Source of the DNA: Collinsella sp.
Lineage (GTDB): Bacteria; Actinomycetota; Coriobacteriia; Coriobacteriales; Coriobacteriaceae
DNA: 18,472 nucleotides
NCBI GenBank assembly: GCA_031296755.1
Contig: JAUMMZ010000059.1
Span: 1-18,472 of the forward strand
Reading direction: 5' to 3'
Made by a program: the position numbers and the translations under genes. This document shows positions 1-7,515 of the stretch, piece by piece; position 1 is the stretch's first letter; each line of letters begins with the position of its first letter. The notes beneath the pieces were generated by a model, which made no database searches, had not been told where the DNA came from, and saw nothing but the letters and a program-made list of their open reading frames with translations.

Positions 1-94
1 TCGCGGCAGATTTATACCCGTGCCCGAGCTCGAAGAGCCCTATGGCCGCCTTCCTGGCCTCGATATCATGCTTCACTCTCAAATCAACGCGCAT
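1..94 (-). CDS. Transposase-like helix-turn-helix protein, N-terminal fragment cut by window edge
   Basis: An open frame starts at ATG (position 94) and runs off the left edge after 31 codons, so only the N-terminus is visible. It reads MRVDLRVKHDIEARK and then AAIGLFELGHGYKSAA. The second part resembles the first helix-turn-helix of IS3-type transposase OrfA proteins, where a helix ending in G-x-G-Y is followed by a short alanine-rich helix. A GGAGG lies 8 nt upstream of the ATG and supports this start. AGA, AGG and ATA codons occur within 31 codons, unlike the neighbouring genes, which fits acquired DNA. The function is inferred from a short stretch; another HTH regulator is possible. Confidence 0.45.
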   Translation of the reverse strand, partial: MRVDLRVKHDIEARKAAIGLFELGHGYKSAA

Positions 95-101
95 AAAGAA
101 A

Positions 102-135
102 GCCTCCCATTTCTCATGTCCAAGAAATGGGAGGC
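102..135 (-). terminator. Hairpin terminator after the VanZ gene that contains the next gene's ribosome site
   Basis: A perfect 13-bp stem (102-114 with 123-135) and an 8-nt loop lie 12 nt beyond the VanZ stop codon. Read on the minus strand, the stem is followed by TTTCTTT, as in an intrinsic terminator. The distal arm contains GGGAGG, the only plausible Shine-Dalgarno for the transposase-like gene starting at position 94. The hairpin could therefore both end VanZ transcription and hide that ribosome site in any read-through mRNA. Confidence 0.7.
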
Positions 136-147
136 AGTTCATACGTC

Positions 148-597
148 CTAGGCGGCTTTTTTGGCGTACATCAGCGACCGTAAGAGATATCGGAGCACAA
201 CGCCCGTTGCAGCTCCACAGCAGTCGATCATCACATCGGTGATCATGCCGGCGCGTCCCGGCACAAAGAGCTGAATCGTTTCGTCGATCGAGGGAATCAG
301 CAGCAGGAACACCGCCGTGGGCAGCAGCACGTCAAAGGTGCGCCGGCCCTCAAAATCAAAGGCGTGCGTTGCCAAGATGCCGAGCACCATATACTCGGTA
401 AAATGCGCGCACTTGCGAACAACAAAGTTGGTCACCCATTCATATGGAAGTCCCACGCCGTGCAGGAAACCGCGGATACCTTCCATGACCGTCAGGCTCA
501 GCGAGCCCGACCCCGAGCCGGGAACCAGCGAATTGCCCCAGATCAAGAGCGCCATCAGGCAGGTTACAACCGCCCATTTTCGATTGATCTTAACCAT
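148..597 (-). CDS. VanZ-family membrane protein
   Basis: The product is a 149-residue integral membrane protein with about four hydrophobic segments, roughly residues 10-26, 66-80, 89-104 and 124-140. The motif RKCAHFTEYMVLG, followed by a charged segment containing IDETIQLFVPGR and then DVMIDCCGAATG, is typical of the VanZ-like family: a conserved K-x-x-H-x-x-E-Y helix and a D-E-x-x-Q...PGR loop. VanZ itself gives low-level teicoplanin resistance in enterococci, but most family members have no known role, and no van cluster is present here. The gene starts 7 nt after the stop of the upstream 466-residue gene, so the two are probably co-transcribed and translationally coupled. A GGAGG lies 12 nt before the ATG, a rather long spacing. 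Confidence 0.85.
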   Translation of the reverse strand: MVKINRKWAVVTCLMALLIWGNSLVPGSGSGSLSLTVMEGIRGFLHGVGLPYEWVTNFVVRKCAHFTEYMVLGILATHAFDFEGRRTFDVLLPTAVFLLLIPSIDETIQLFVPGRAGMITDVMIDCCGAATGVVLRYLLRSLMYAKKAA

Positions 598-604
598 GCA
601 GAAG

Positions 605-2005
605 TTATGCCTCCGCGCGGAGCGGCGCGAAGCTGGCGGTACCGCCCTCGATAACGCTCAAATAGGCACGGCCCGTACGCTTGGCGGTAGAGGACTGCAG
701 GCGCTCGATCTCTTCCTCGAGGATCTGATTGACGCGCTCGTGACGACGATTTTCCATAATGCCGGCGGCAATAGCCTCGGCCCGCTCGATGCTCTCGCGC
801 GAGATGCGGGCAGTATCCTCGGGGAACACAGCGCTGTGACGGCCGACATAGGCGGGGGCAGCAGGCTGAGGGGCAGCGACGGGAGCGGGGACTGCAACAG
901 GAGCAGGCTCGTCAATCTCATCCAGAATCGCGGTGGCGGCGGCCCACATGTCCTCGTGGCCCGAGTAATCGGCCATGGGGACATCAACCTCGAGCGAGGC
1001 GTCCGGAAGGTCGCCGGTGTCGATGCGATCTTGGGCATCAATCGATGCGGTGATGGCTGCAGGCTCATCGAGGTCATCGAGATCGATGTCCGCGGCACCG
1101 GAGATGATAGGCATGCTGGCGAGGTTTGCGTTGTACGGCGCAGCCTCAGCCGCCTGCTGCTGGGCAGGAGCGCCCCAAAGCGAGCTTTCGGCGGCACGGC
1201 GGGCGGCAACGGCCTCCTCGTCCGCGGCCATGGCTTCATCAACGTACGAATTGTCGGCAGAAGCGCTCGCGTCCGCCGAGGTAGCGCTGTAGGCGTTATT
1301 GGCTGCCGCGTTGGCGACGAGCGCCACGAAAGCCGCCGTGCTGCCCGCAGGGGCGGCCTGGGAGCCAGACACGGCGCGTGCCGCGGCGGCGATGTCGTCG
1401 CGATTGAAGGAGTCGGTCTGCCCGCCGTTGGTGAGCTCGTCGATGGCGACTTGATAGACGTCGCGCGAGTGTGCAGGGTCGCAGCTCACCGGCGAATCGT
1501 CGTCGAGCATACTGTCGATCATGGACCAAGCCTCGTCCTCGTCCATAGCATCTGCAGCTCGAGCGATGGTAGGGACACCATCATCGGCATGACGGCGCTG
1601 GAACGCACCAGTCAGGCCGGAAAGGAATGCCGAGGTAGACTGCTCCGCCTGAGCCTGAGAAGCAGAAGCCGCAGCGTAAGGAGTCGCATCCTGCTGCTGA
1701 GCTGGAATCGAGGCGGTCTTGAACTCGCTTTGATGCTGATTGAGATTGGCGGCACCGCCCATGGCATCGGGCTGGAACAGACGCTCTTCACGCTGCGCAC
1801 GATACTCGGAGATACCCAGCGAGGCGGCATAGATACCCACGCCCGCCACTGCGCCCACGGCGAAGGGAACCGCACCCGCCACGACCGTCTCATTCACCGA
1901 CGAAAACGGCAGCGTCGCGGCATACATAACCACGGGAGCGGCAAGGCCGATCCCGCACGAAAGTCCGGCAAGGACTGCTCGTTGTGTTGCATCAGAAGAA
2001 GCCAT
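605..2005 (-). CDS. Hypothetical acidic protein with two N-terminal membrane helices
   Basis: I do not recognise this 466-residue protein. The ATG at 2005 is preferred over an upstream TTG because GGGGAG sits 5 nt before it. Residues about 9-32 and 38-62 are hydrophobic and look like a membrane hairpin. After a basic/glutamine stretch (SEYRAQREERLFQ) comes a region of about 300 residues rich in Ala, Asp, Glu, Ser and Pro, with little predicted order. The C-terminal 70 residues look helical and charged (RESIERAEAIAAGIMENRR, then QILEEEIERLQ) and end in a short hydrophobic patch, AYLSVIEGG. The likely topology is a membrane anchor with a long cytoplasmic acidic tail. The VanZ-like gene follows directly, so a shared envelope role is possible but unproven. 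A long antisense frame here is a codon-bias shadow. Confidence 0.75.
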   Translation of the reverse strand: MASSDATQRAVLAGLSCGIGLAAPVVMYAATLPFSSVNETVVAGAVPFAVGAVAGVGIYAASLGISEYRAQREERLFQPDAMGGAANLNQHQSEFKTASIPAQQQDATPYAAASASQAQAEQSTSAFLSGLTGAFQRRHADDGVPTIARAADAMDEDEAWSMIDSMLDDDSPVSCDPAHSRDVYQVAIDELTNGGQTDSFNRDDIAAAARAVSGSQAAPAGSTAAFVALVANAAANNAYSATSADASASADNSYVDEAMAADEEAVAARRAAESSLWGAPAQQQAAEAAPYNANLASMPIISGAADIDLDDLDEPAAITASIDAQDRIDTGDLPDASLEVDVPMADYSGHEDMWAAATAILDEIDEPAPVAVPAPVAAPQPAAPAYVGRHSAVFPEDTARISRESIERAEAIAAGIMENRRHERVNQILEEEIERLQSSTAKRTGRAYLSVIEGGTASFAPLRAEA

Positions 2006-2141
2006 GAGCTCTCCCCATCTTCCAGCACCCAAATCGCATCATTCAGTTGGCTGCGCGAGAGAAGATGAAGCGGGGCTATGCCCCAAAGCAACGGTATATG
2101 GTTCGTTTCATCTGCGTTTTCCGTCGCGAAGCTTAAAAGCT

Positions 2142-2170
2142 ATTATGCGAAACCGCCCTGTCGATTGCAA
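2142..2170 (-). promoter_or_regulatory. Probable sigma-A promoter for the 466-residue protein / VanZ operon
   Basis: On the minus strand, TTGCAA (2170-2165) and CATAAT (2147-2142) are separated by exactly 17 nt. This is a good match to a housekeeping promoter. It lies between the rho terminator and the 466-residue gene and leaves an untranslated leader of about 130 nt. The leader contains a small GGGGC-ATA-GCCCC hairpin (2072-2084). Confidence 0.55.
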
Positions 2171-2248
2171 GCGACGATGTCGGATTGAAACGGGAAACCT
2201 GCTGCTTGCCAGTCTTATGGTCAAAAAAGCGCGGAGCGGCAATATAGA

Positions 2249-2279
2249 AAAGGGCCGAGGCTCAAAGCCCCGACCCTTT
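2249..2279 (-). terminator. Intrinsic terminator of rho
   Basis: A 14-bp stem (2249-2262 with 2266-2279, two G-U pairs on the minus-strand RNA) has a 3-nt loop. On the minus strand it starts 37 nt after the rho stop codon and is followed by TTTTC. It separates rho from the downstream operon, which has its own promoter at 2142-2170. Confidence 0.8.
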
Positions 2280-2316
2280 ATTGCACTGATGACTATCGCT
2301 GCGCGTGGATGACAAC

Positions 2317-4872
2317 CTAGAACGTCTGCTCGTAGTCGCTGTGCTTTTTGGCCGAACGCACCAGAAACTCCTGGTTGGTGTTGGTGCCCTTGAGGCCCTT
2401 GATAAACGATGCGGCCGCGCGCTCGGTATTGTTCATGCCGGCGAGGATGCGACGCAGGCCAAAGACAAACGGGCGCATCTGCTCGTCAACCAACAGGTCC
2501 TCGTTACGCGTACCGGAGGCAACGGGGTCGATAGCCGGGAAGATGCGGCGGTCGGCCAGGTCGCGGTCGAGCTTAAGCTCCATGTTGCCGGTGCCCTTGA
2601 ACTCCTCAAAGATGACCTCGTCCATCTTGGAACCGGTGTCGATGAGGGCAGAGGCCAGGATGGTGAGCGAGCCACCGTTCTCGATATTGCGGGCTGCGCC
2701 CAGGAAGCGCTTGGGCGGATACAGTGCCGCCGAATCGACGCCGCCCGAAAGGATGCGGCCTGAGGCGGGCGCCGCCAAGTTGTAGGCGCGGGCAAGACGC
2801 GTGATGGAGTCGAGCACCACCACAACATCGCCGCCCAGCTCCACGATGCGTTTTGCGCGCTCGATGACGAGCTCTGCCACGCGAGTGTGGTTGTCGGCGG
2901 GCATATCGAAGGTCGACGCCACAACCTCGCCCTTGATGGAACGCTGCATATCGGTGACCTCTTCGGGGCGCTCGTCGACGAGCAGGCAGATGAGGTGCAC
3001 CTCGGGGTTGTTAATCGAGATAGACTGGCAGATCTTCTTGAGGATCGTGGTCTTGCCGGCCTTGGGCGGGGACACGATCAGGCCACGCTGACCCTTGCCG
3101 ATCGGCGACACGATGTCGATGGCGCGACCGGTAATGGAGTCCTTGCCGTGCTCCATGCGCAGCGGCTCGTTGGGATAGACCGGGGTGAGGTCGCCGAACT
3201 TAGGACGGTTGCGAATCTGCTCGGGGTCCAGACCGTTGACGGTCGTGATTTTGGCGAGGCCGGCGCGCTTGTCGCCGCCGCGCGAAGGACGCAGCGAGCC
3301 CTCGATGACGTCGCCCGTGCGCAGACGCGCGGAGCGGATGAGGTAGGCGGGCACGAAGGCGTCGTCGTTGGACTTCATGTAGCCATGGGCATGGATGATG
3401 CCGGAGCTGTCCGGGCGAATCTGCAGAATACCCTTGATGTCGCGGAAGCCCTCGGCCTTCGCGGCGGTGACGTAGATCTCCTCGATGAGCTCGGCTTTCT
3501 TCTTGCCGGTCGTCTCGATCTCGAACTCCTTGGCCTTCTCGCGCAGTTCGGCGACCTTCATGGCCGCGAGTTCCTCGCGCGAAAGCGTGGGCTCGGTGGG
3601 GGCGGCGTTGCGCTCCTTGTTGCGCTGCTTGCGATCGCGCTGGCGGTTGCGACGGTCGTTGTTGCGCTCGTCCTTGCGCTCATTGCGCTCGTCGTTGCGC
3701 TTATGCTGGCGACGGTTGGGGCGAGCGCCGTCTTCGGCCTCGGCGGGCGCGGCGCCATCGGTTGCGGCGGCGTCGGCATTGGCCGCAGCGGCTTCATTGG
3801 CCTCGGCGCCGGAATCGACCTGCGCTTCGACATCAGCCTGCTGCTCGGACGCCCTGGCCTTAGCGGACTTCTTACGACCGCGCTTGGGCTTCTCAGACGC
3901 AGGCTGTTCGACGTCCTGGGGCTCGGCGGCATCAGTCGATGCATCGGCGGTCGTCTCGGCGGAATCCCCGGACGCACCCTTCTTGGCAGCCTTGGCCTTG
4001 GACGTGCGCTTAGCAGCAGTACGATGGCTGCGACCAGGACGGACATCGGCGGGCTCGACATCGGCGGGAGCGGCCTCGGAAGTCGTAGCATCCTGGACAG
4101 GTGCATCGGCAGCGGTTGCAGACTCGGCAGCCGCAGCAGCATCCCGAGCGGCCGCAGCTGCGGCTGCGGCCTTCTCTGCCTCGACGAAGGCCTTGGGCTT
4201 GCGACCGCGACGGTGCGGGCGCAAAGCCGGATCGACAACGGGAACTTCGCTGGCCTCGACAGGCGCAGCGGACTCAGCAGGCGATGCGCCCTCCCCTGCC
4301 GCGGAACGGACCGAAGCCTCGGTGAGCTCAGGGGTTACCTGATCGGCAACCTGCTCGGCCTTAGCAGCCGTGCGTCGGCGTGTGCGCGGTACCGGCTTCT
4401 CGGTCGGCTGGTCGGCGGCAGGCGTCTCAGGCACAGACGGAGCTGCAAGCTCGGTCAGAGCCGCGGCCTCACGCTCGGCAGCACGACGGCGGGCGCGCAC
4501 CACCTGAGCCTCGCTAATCTGAGCCAACGCACGTGCCTGCGCGACCTCATCGGAAATCGGCGCCGAGGAGTCAGCTGCAACGGTGCGCTTGGCGCGCGTC
4601 GTGCGCGTGGTACGGCGCTTGGGCTTGGTGACCTCCTCGCCGTCTGTGGCAGGCTTGGCCGTGCGGCGCGTGCGCTTGGGCTTTGCCGGAACAGCCTCCT
4701 CACCAGTTGCAGGCACGGCTTTCTCAGCCGCTGAAGGCGTAGGCGTCGAAGCAGCCTTAGGCGTCTTAGGAGCCGAGGCTTGCGCGGGCGCCGCGACCTG
4801 GTCCGACACAACCGGTGCAGCGGGAGCGGCCTGCGTCGTCGTTATTTCGTTTTCTTGCTGTTGATCAGACAC
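2317..4872 (-). CDS. rho: Transcription termination factor Rho with long disordered N-terminal extension
   Basis: Rho is the hexameric RNA helicase/ATPase that ends untranslated transcripts. The C-terminal half is canonical. A Rho_N helical domain starts near residue 428 (LSREELAAMKVAELREKAKEF). It is followed by the cold-shock-like RNA-binding domain (GILQIRPDSSGIIHAHGYM), Walker A near residues 600-608 (PPKAGKTT), Walker B near 682-688 (VVVVLDSITRLARAYN) and the Q-loop region (ILSGGVDSAALYPPKRFLG). The protein is 851 residues against about 420 for E. coli Rho. The excess is an N-terminal low-complexity region of alternating acidic/alanine stretches and basic patches such as RRGRKPKAF and KPKRGRKKSAK, ending in an Asn/Arg/Asp-rich segment (about residues 385-425). 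Insertions of this kind are known in actinobacterial Rho. The start is GTG at 4872 with only a weak Shine-Dalgarno. Confidence 0.97.
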   Translation of the reverse strand: MSDQQQENEITTTQAAPAAPVVSDQVAAPAQASAPKTPKAASTPTPSAAEKAVPATGEEAVPAKPKRTRRTAKPATDGEEVTKPKRRTTRTTRAKRTVAADSSAPISDEVAQARALAQISEAQVVRARRRAAEREAAALTELAAPSVPETPAADQPTEKPVPRTRRRTAAKAEQVADQVTPELTEASVRSAAGEGASPAESAAPVEASEVPVVDPALRPHRRGRKPKAFVEAEKAAAAAAAARDAAAAAESATAADAPVQDATTSEAAPADVEPADVRPGRSHRTAAKRTSKAKAAKKGASGDSAETTADASTDAAEPQDVEQPASEKPKRGRKKSAKARASEQQADVEAQVDSGAEANEAAAANADAAATDGAAPAEAEDGARPNRRQHKRNDERNERKDERNNDRRNRQRDRKQRNKERNAAPTEPTLSREELAAMKVAELREKAKEFEIETTGKKKAELIEEIYVTAAKAEGFRDIKGILQIRPDSSGIIHAHGYMKSNDDAFVPAYLIRSARLRTGDVIEGSLRPSRGGDKRAGLAKITTVNGLDPEQIRNRPKFGDLTPVYPNEPLRMEHGKDSITGRAIDIVSPIGKGQRGLIVSPPKAGKTTILKKICQSISINNPEVHLICLLVDERPEEVTDMQRSIKGEVVASTFDMPADNHTRVAELVIERAKRIVELGGDVVVVLDSITRLARAYNLAAPASGRILSGGVDSAALYPPKRFLGAARNIENGGSLTILASALIDTGSKMDEVIFEEFKGTGNMELKLDRDLADRRIFPAIDPVASGTRNEDLLVDEQMRPFVFGLRRILAGMNNTERAAASFIKGLKGTNTNQEFLVRSAKKHSDYEQTF

Positions 4873-5016
4873 AGTGTTTGCTCAACTTTCTTTTCAAGCC
4901 CTGTGATCACATGCTCCCTGCATAAACCTTCAGGGCGGCTAAACAGTCTAGCTCCGTCAAATACCGACGGACATCATTGATCTGTATCGAGATATTTGCG
5001 TCATATACGCAGCGTT
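4873..5016 (-). promoter_or_regulatory. rho 5' leader with two possible stems
   Basis: If the promoter at 5017-5044 is real, rho has an untranslated leader of about 140 nt. It contains a 6-bp hairpin (TCCGTC at 4953-4958 with GACGGA at 4966-4971) and a longer-range 6-bp pairing (GCCCTG at 4898-4903 with CAGGGC at 4931-4936). Rho is known to autoregulate its own leader in E. coli. Here that is only a possibility; no Rho-binding site was established. Confidence 0.3.
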
Positions 5017-5044
5017 AGTGTAACACAACCGCCGTCACCTGCAA
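5017..5044 (-). promoter_or_regulatory. Candidate rho promoter
   Basis: On the minus strand, TTGCAG (5044-5039) and TACACT (5022-5017) are separated by 16 nt, with four of six consensus bases in each box. It sits just downstream of the GGGGAC-type repeat at 5049-5100, so that repeat would occupy the -40 to -90 region. Confidence 0.4.
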
Positions 5045-5048
5045 CTTA

Positions 5049-5100
5049 GTCATTGGGGACGTTCTTAAACGACTAGTCAAAAGGGACACTCTTCCCCTAA
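5049..5100 (+). repeat. GGGGACGTTC...GGGACACTC intergenic repeat, copy A
   Basis: It shares TTGGGGACGTTC and GGGACACTC arms with a second copy on the opposite strand at 11941-11988. The centre differs: here it is the palindrome GACTAGTC (5071-5078). It has no coding potential and lies just upstream of the putative rho promoter. Confidence 0.6.
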
Positions 5101-5199
5101 GGCGCCTTGAAATGGAGCGACTAAGGAGCAAATCCGTGGCGTCGGGATTCGCCGTGTCACGAAACGCACCTATCTACTACGCTTGCCCCCGGACCCCTG

Positions 5200-5270
5200 A
5201 CCATACCCTTGTTTTATCAAAAACAGCGAGTCCGCTACTTGCGGTTTTATATCGAACTTTACGGTATGGT
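5200..5270 (+). repeat. 71-nt repeat with terminal inverted repeats, copy 1
   Basis: It begins ACCATACC and ends with the exact reverse complement GGTATGGT. The flanks extend the inverted repeat (CCCCTG before, TCGGGG after, mostly complementary). It shares its first ten bases, an internal TGCGG at the same offset and ATGGT at the end with the 72-nt copy at 5426-5497. Size and termini resemble a miniature inverted-repeat element or a structured RNA element. Confidence 0.55.
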
Positions 5271-5349
5271 TCGGGGTATGCGGCAAAACGTAGGAGATGA
5301 GCACGATTCGCGGCGGACGGGTCCGCGCCACCCCTCCGCGAGACAAAAA

Positions 5350-5371
5350 TGATCCATTTTCCTCCGTCCCC
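5350..5371 (+). repeat. TTTTCCTCCGTCCCC-type intergenic repeat, decayed copy
   Basis: These 22 nt match 13405-13426 with a single difference, in the same orientation. The left arm GGGACGGA, present in the other copy, is missing here, so the large hairpin cannot form. A small AAAA/TTTT stem around TGATCCA remains. Confidence 0.6.
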
Positions 5372-5425
5372 AAGAGACATTTTTCAAAACTACGCCGGAT
5401 TACGGGGCCAGAATGCTGCAAGCCA

Positions 5426-5497
5426 ACCATACCCTGCATTTTCAAGAAACAATAAGCCATCTAACTGCGGGTTTAATTTTGCTATTGGCACCATGGT
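5426..5497 (+). repeat. 72-nt repeat with degenerate terminal inverted repeats, copy 2
   Basis: A diverged direct copy of the element at 5200-5270: identical first ten bases (ACCATACCCT), the same TGCGG 35 nt further in, a GTTTAAT block and a terminal CCATGGT. Overall identity is roughly two-thirds by eye, with one length difference. The right terminal repeat has decayed compared with copy 1. Confidence 0.5.
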
Positions 5498-5584
5498 CGC
5501 CAGTTGGCGATTCAGCCCCGTAAACCGGTATAGTTGCGATTTGGTAGCATTTCTCAGCAAACCAAATAGTCTAGCCAAACGCAA

Positions 5585-5616
5585 AAAGCCCGACCTCCGT
5601 GGTGAGATCGGGCTTT
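5585..5616 (-). terminator. Intrinsic terminator of argS
   Basis: The perfect inverted repeat AAAGCCCGA (5585-5593) / TCGGGCTTT (5608-5616) starts 45 nt beyond the argS stop. On the minus strand it is followed by further T residues (TTTTTGC), as in an intrinsic terminator. Confidence 0.85.
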
Positions 5617-5661
5617 CAAGGCTCAGTTAAACCAAACCTACACGGTCAAATGACCCGTAGC

Positions 5662-7515
5662 TTACATCTGCTCGGGCGCGGAAACGCCAACGAGGGTGAG
5701 CACCAGGGCGAGCGTCACACGGACGGCATCGCAAGCGGCCAGACGGGCACGCGAAAGCTCGGGGTCGACGGGACGGCCCTCGCTCGGCAGCACCTGACAG
5801 GCAGCGTAGAAGCTGTGGAAGTCGCCGGCGAGTTCCTCAGCAAAGTGCGTCAGACGGAACGGGGCGCGGTCGCGAGCGCAGCTGGCGATGAGGTCGGTGA
5901 GCTCGTTGAGCTTGCGCGAAAGGGCGAGCTCGGTCGGGTCGGTCAGCAGCGAGTAATCGACGTTCTCACCGATGGCCTTGGCGGCGACGGCCTTCATGCC
6001 CATCTCGTCAGCCTGCTCGGGCGTAACGTCAGCGGCACGGCGCAGGATGGAGCACACGCGGGCGTGAGCGTACTGCACGTAGTACACCGGGTTGGAGTTG
6101 TCGCGCTTCTTGACGGCCTCAATATCGAAGTCGACCATCTGGTTGGAGCTCTTGGAGATGAGGGTGTAACGGGCAGCGTCGGAGCCGACCTCGTCGACGA
6201 GCTCCTGCAGGGTCACCATGGTGCCCTTACGCTTGGACATACGGACGGGCTTGCCGTTGCGCAGCAGGTTGACGAGCTGGCCCAGCAGAACCTCAAACTT
6301 GCCGGGGTAACCCAAGGCATCGCAGACGCAGCGGACGCGCTCGATGTAGCCGTGGTGGTCGGCGCCCCAGATGTCGATGACGTGGTCGACGCGCTGGAAC
6401 TTATCCCAGTGATAGGCAACGTCGGAGGCGAAGTAGGTGTACTCGCCGTCGGACTTGATCAGAACGCGGTCCTTGTCATCGCCCAGGTCGGTGGAGCGGA
6501 ACCACAGGGCGCCGTCCTTGGTGTAGAGATAGCCCATCTTGTCGAGCTTCTCAAAAGCGCGGTCGACGGCGGAGGTGCCGGCGGTCTCGCCCTCGGTGTC
6601 CTTCACATACAGCGAGCGCTCGGAGAACCAACGATCGAAGTCGCAGTTAACGGCATGGCAAAGGTCGCGCATGTTGTCGACCATCTTTACATAGCCGCGC
6701 TCGCGGAAGCTCTCCATGCGCTCCTGCGGATCGGCGTTGACCCACTTATCGCCGTCGGTGCGCCAGAACTCGGCGGCCTCGTCGATGATGTAGTCGCCGC
6801 CGTAGGAGTCCTTGCCCAGGGTCTCGGCAAAGTTGTCCTGATACGGATGGGTCTCAGGGTGTTCGTCGTTCTCGTCGGCAACAAAGGCGTCGCGGTCGGC
6901 GATCAGCAGCTTGTGAGCCTCGTCGATATCCACGCCCTGCTTGGCGATGATGTCGGCAAGCTGCATATAGCGCGTGCTGATGGAGTTGCCGAAGGTGTTC
7001 ATCTGAGAGCCGTGGTCGTTGATGTAGAACTCACGCTGGATGTCGTAACCGGCGTGATCCATAACGCGGCAGAGCGAGTCGCCCAGCGCGGCCCAGCGGC
7101 CGTGGCCGATGTGCATGGGGCCGACGGGGTTGGCGGAAACGAACTCGACCTGGGTCTTCAGGCCACCACCGACGTTGGACTTAGCGAAGTCCATACCCTT
7201 CTCGCGAGCCTCGCCAAAGATGGCATTCTTGACGGCAACGGAGAGGTAGAAGTTGATGAAGCCGGGGCCTGCGATCTCGACCTTCTCGATCGCGGGGTCC
7301 TCGGGCATATGGGCAACGATGGCCTCGGCGATCTTGCGCGGGGCGCAGTGGGCCAGCTTGGCGGACTTCAGGGCCATGGTAGAGGTCCACTCGCCATGAG
7401 AAGTGTCAGCCGGTCGCTCGATAGCGCAATCGTCAAGTTCAAATGCGGAAAGGTCGCCGGCCTCCTGGGCCGCAGCAAGCGCAGCGCGTACCAGCTCTTC
7501 AATCTTCTCGGGCAT
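5662..7515 (-). CDS. argS: Arginyl-tRNA synthetase
   Basis: A class I aminoacyl-tRNA synthetase that attaches arginine to tRNA-Arg in the cytoplasm. The 617-residue length is usual for the family. Visible landmarks are the N-terminal Add-1 domain, the HIGH signature in ANPVGPMHIGHGRWAALGD (near residue 130), the tyrosine/aspartate-rich INDHGSQMNTFG, the KMSKS-equivalent loop GKPVRMSKRKGTMV, and the DALR anticodon-binding domain starting around NPVYYVQYAHARVCSILRR. I place the start at the ATG at 7515 (MPEKIEEL) because AAGGAGG stands 5 nt before it. A frame opening 90 nt further upstream has no ribosome site and no family similarity. The gene is monocistronic: its own terminator lies downstream and it is divergent from carD. 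Confidence 0.97.
   Translation of the reverse strand: MPEKIEELVRAALAAAQEAGDLSAFELDDCAIERPADTSHGEWTSTMALKSAKLAHCAPRKIAEAIVAHMPEDPAIEKVEIAGPGFINFYLSVAVKNAIFGEAREKGMDFAKSNVGGGLKTQVEFVSANPVGPMHIGHGRWAALGDSLCRVMDHAGYDIQREFYINDHGSQMNTFGNSISTRYMQLADIIAKQGVDIDEAHKLLIADRDAFVADENDEHPETHPYQDNFAETLGKDSYGGDYIIDEAAEFWRTDGDKWVNADPQERMESFRERGYVKMVDNMRDLCHAVNCDFDRWFSERSLYVKDTEGETAGTSAVDRAFEKLDKMGYLYTKDGALWFRSTDLGDDKDRVLIKSDGEYTYFASDVAYHWDKFQRVDHVIDIWGADHHGYIERVRCVCDALGYPGKFEVLLGQLVNLLRNGKPVRMSKRKGTMVTLQELVDEVGSDAARYTLISKSSNQMVDFDIEAVKKRDNSNPVYYVQYAHARVCSILRRAADVTPEQADEMGMKAVAAKAIGENVDYSLLTDPTELALSRKLNELTDLIASCARDRAPFRLTHFAEELAGDFHSFYAACQVLPSEGRPVDPELSRARLAACDAVRVTLALVLTLVGVSAPEQM

Larger units (their letters stand above)
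4873..5661. other. 789-nt gene-free, repeat-rich intergenic region between rho and argS
   Basis: No convincing gene is present; the short frames lack ribosome sites and recognisable composition. It holds the rho leader and promoter (minus), a GGGGACGTTC-type repeat (5049-5100), two 71-72-nt repeat copies (5200-5270 and 5426-5497), a TTTTCCTCCGTCCCC repeat (5350-5371), a short inverted repeat GGCGGAC/GTCCGC (5312-5326), an ATTTGGT/ACCAAAT inverted repeat (5539-5567) and the argS terminator. It looks like a sink for small repetitive elements. Confidence 0.7.

Noticed and set aside
317..2068. 583-codon plus-strand frame opposite the VanZ/466-residue genes
   Set aside because: Low-complexity Gly/Arg/Val-rich translation typical of the antisense of GC-rich codons; no family likeness and no ribosome site.
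2887..4734. 615-codon plus-strand frame opposite rho
   Set aside because: Antisense shadow of the repetitive Ala/Lys/Arg-rich rho extension; the minus-strand frame has clear Rho motifs.
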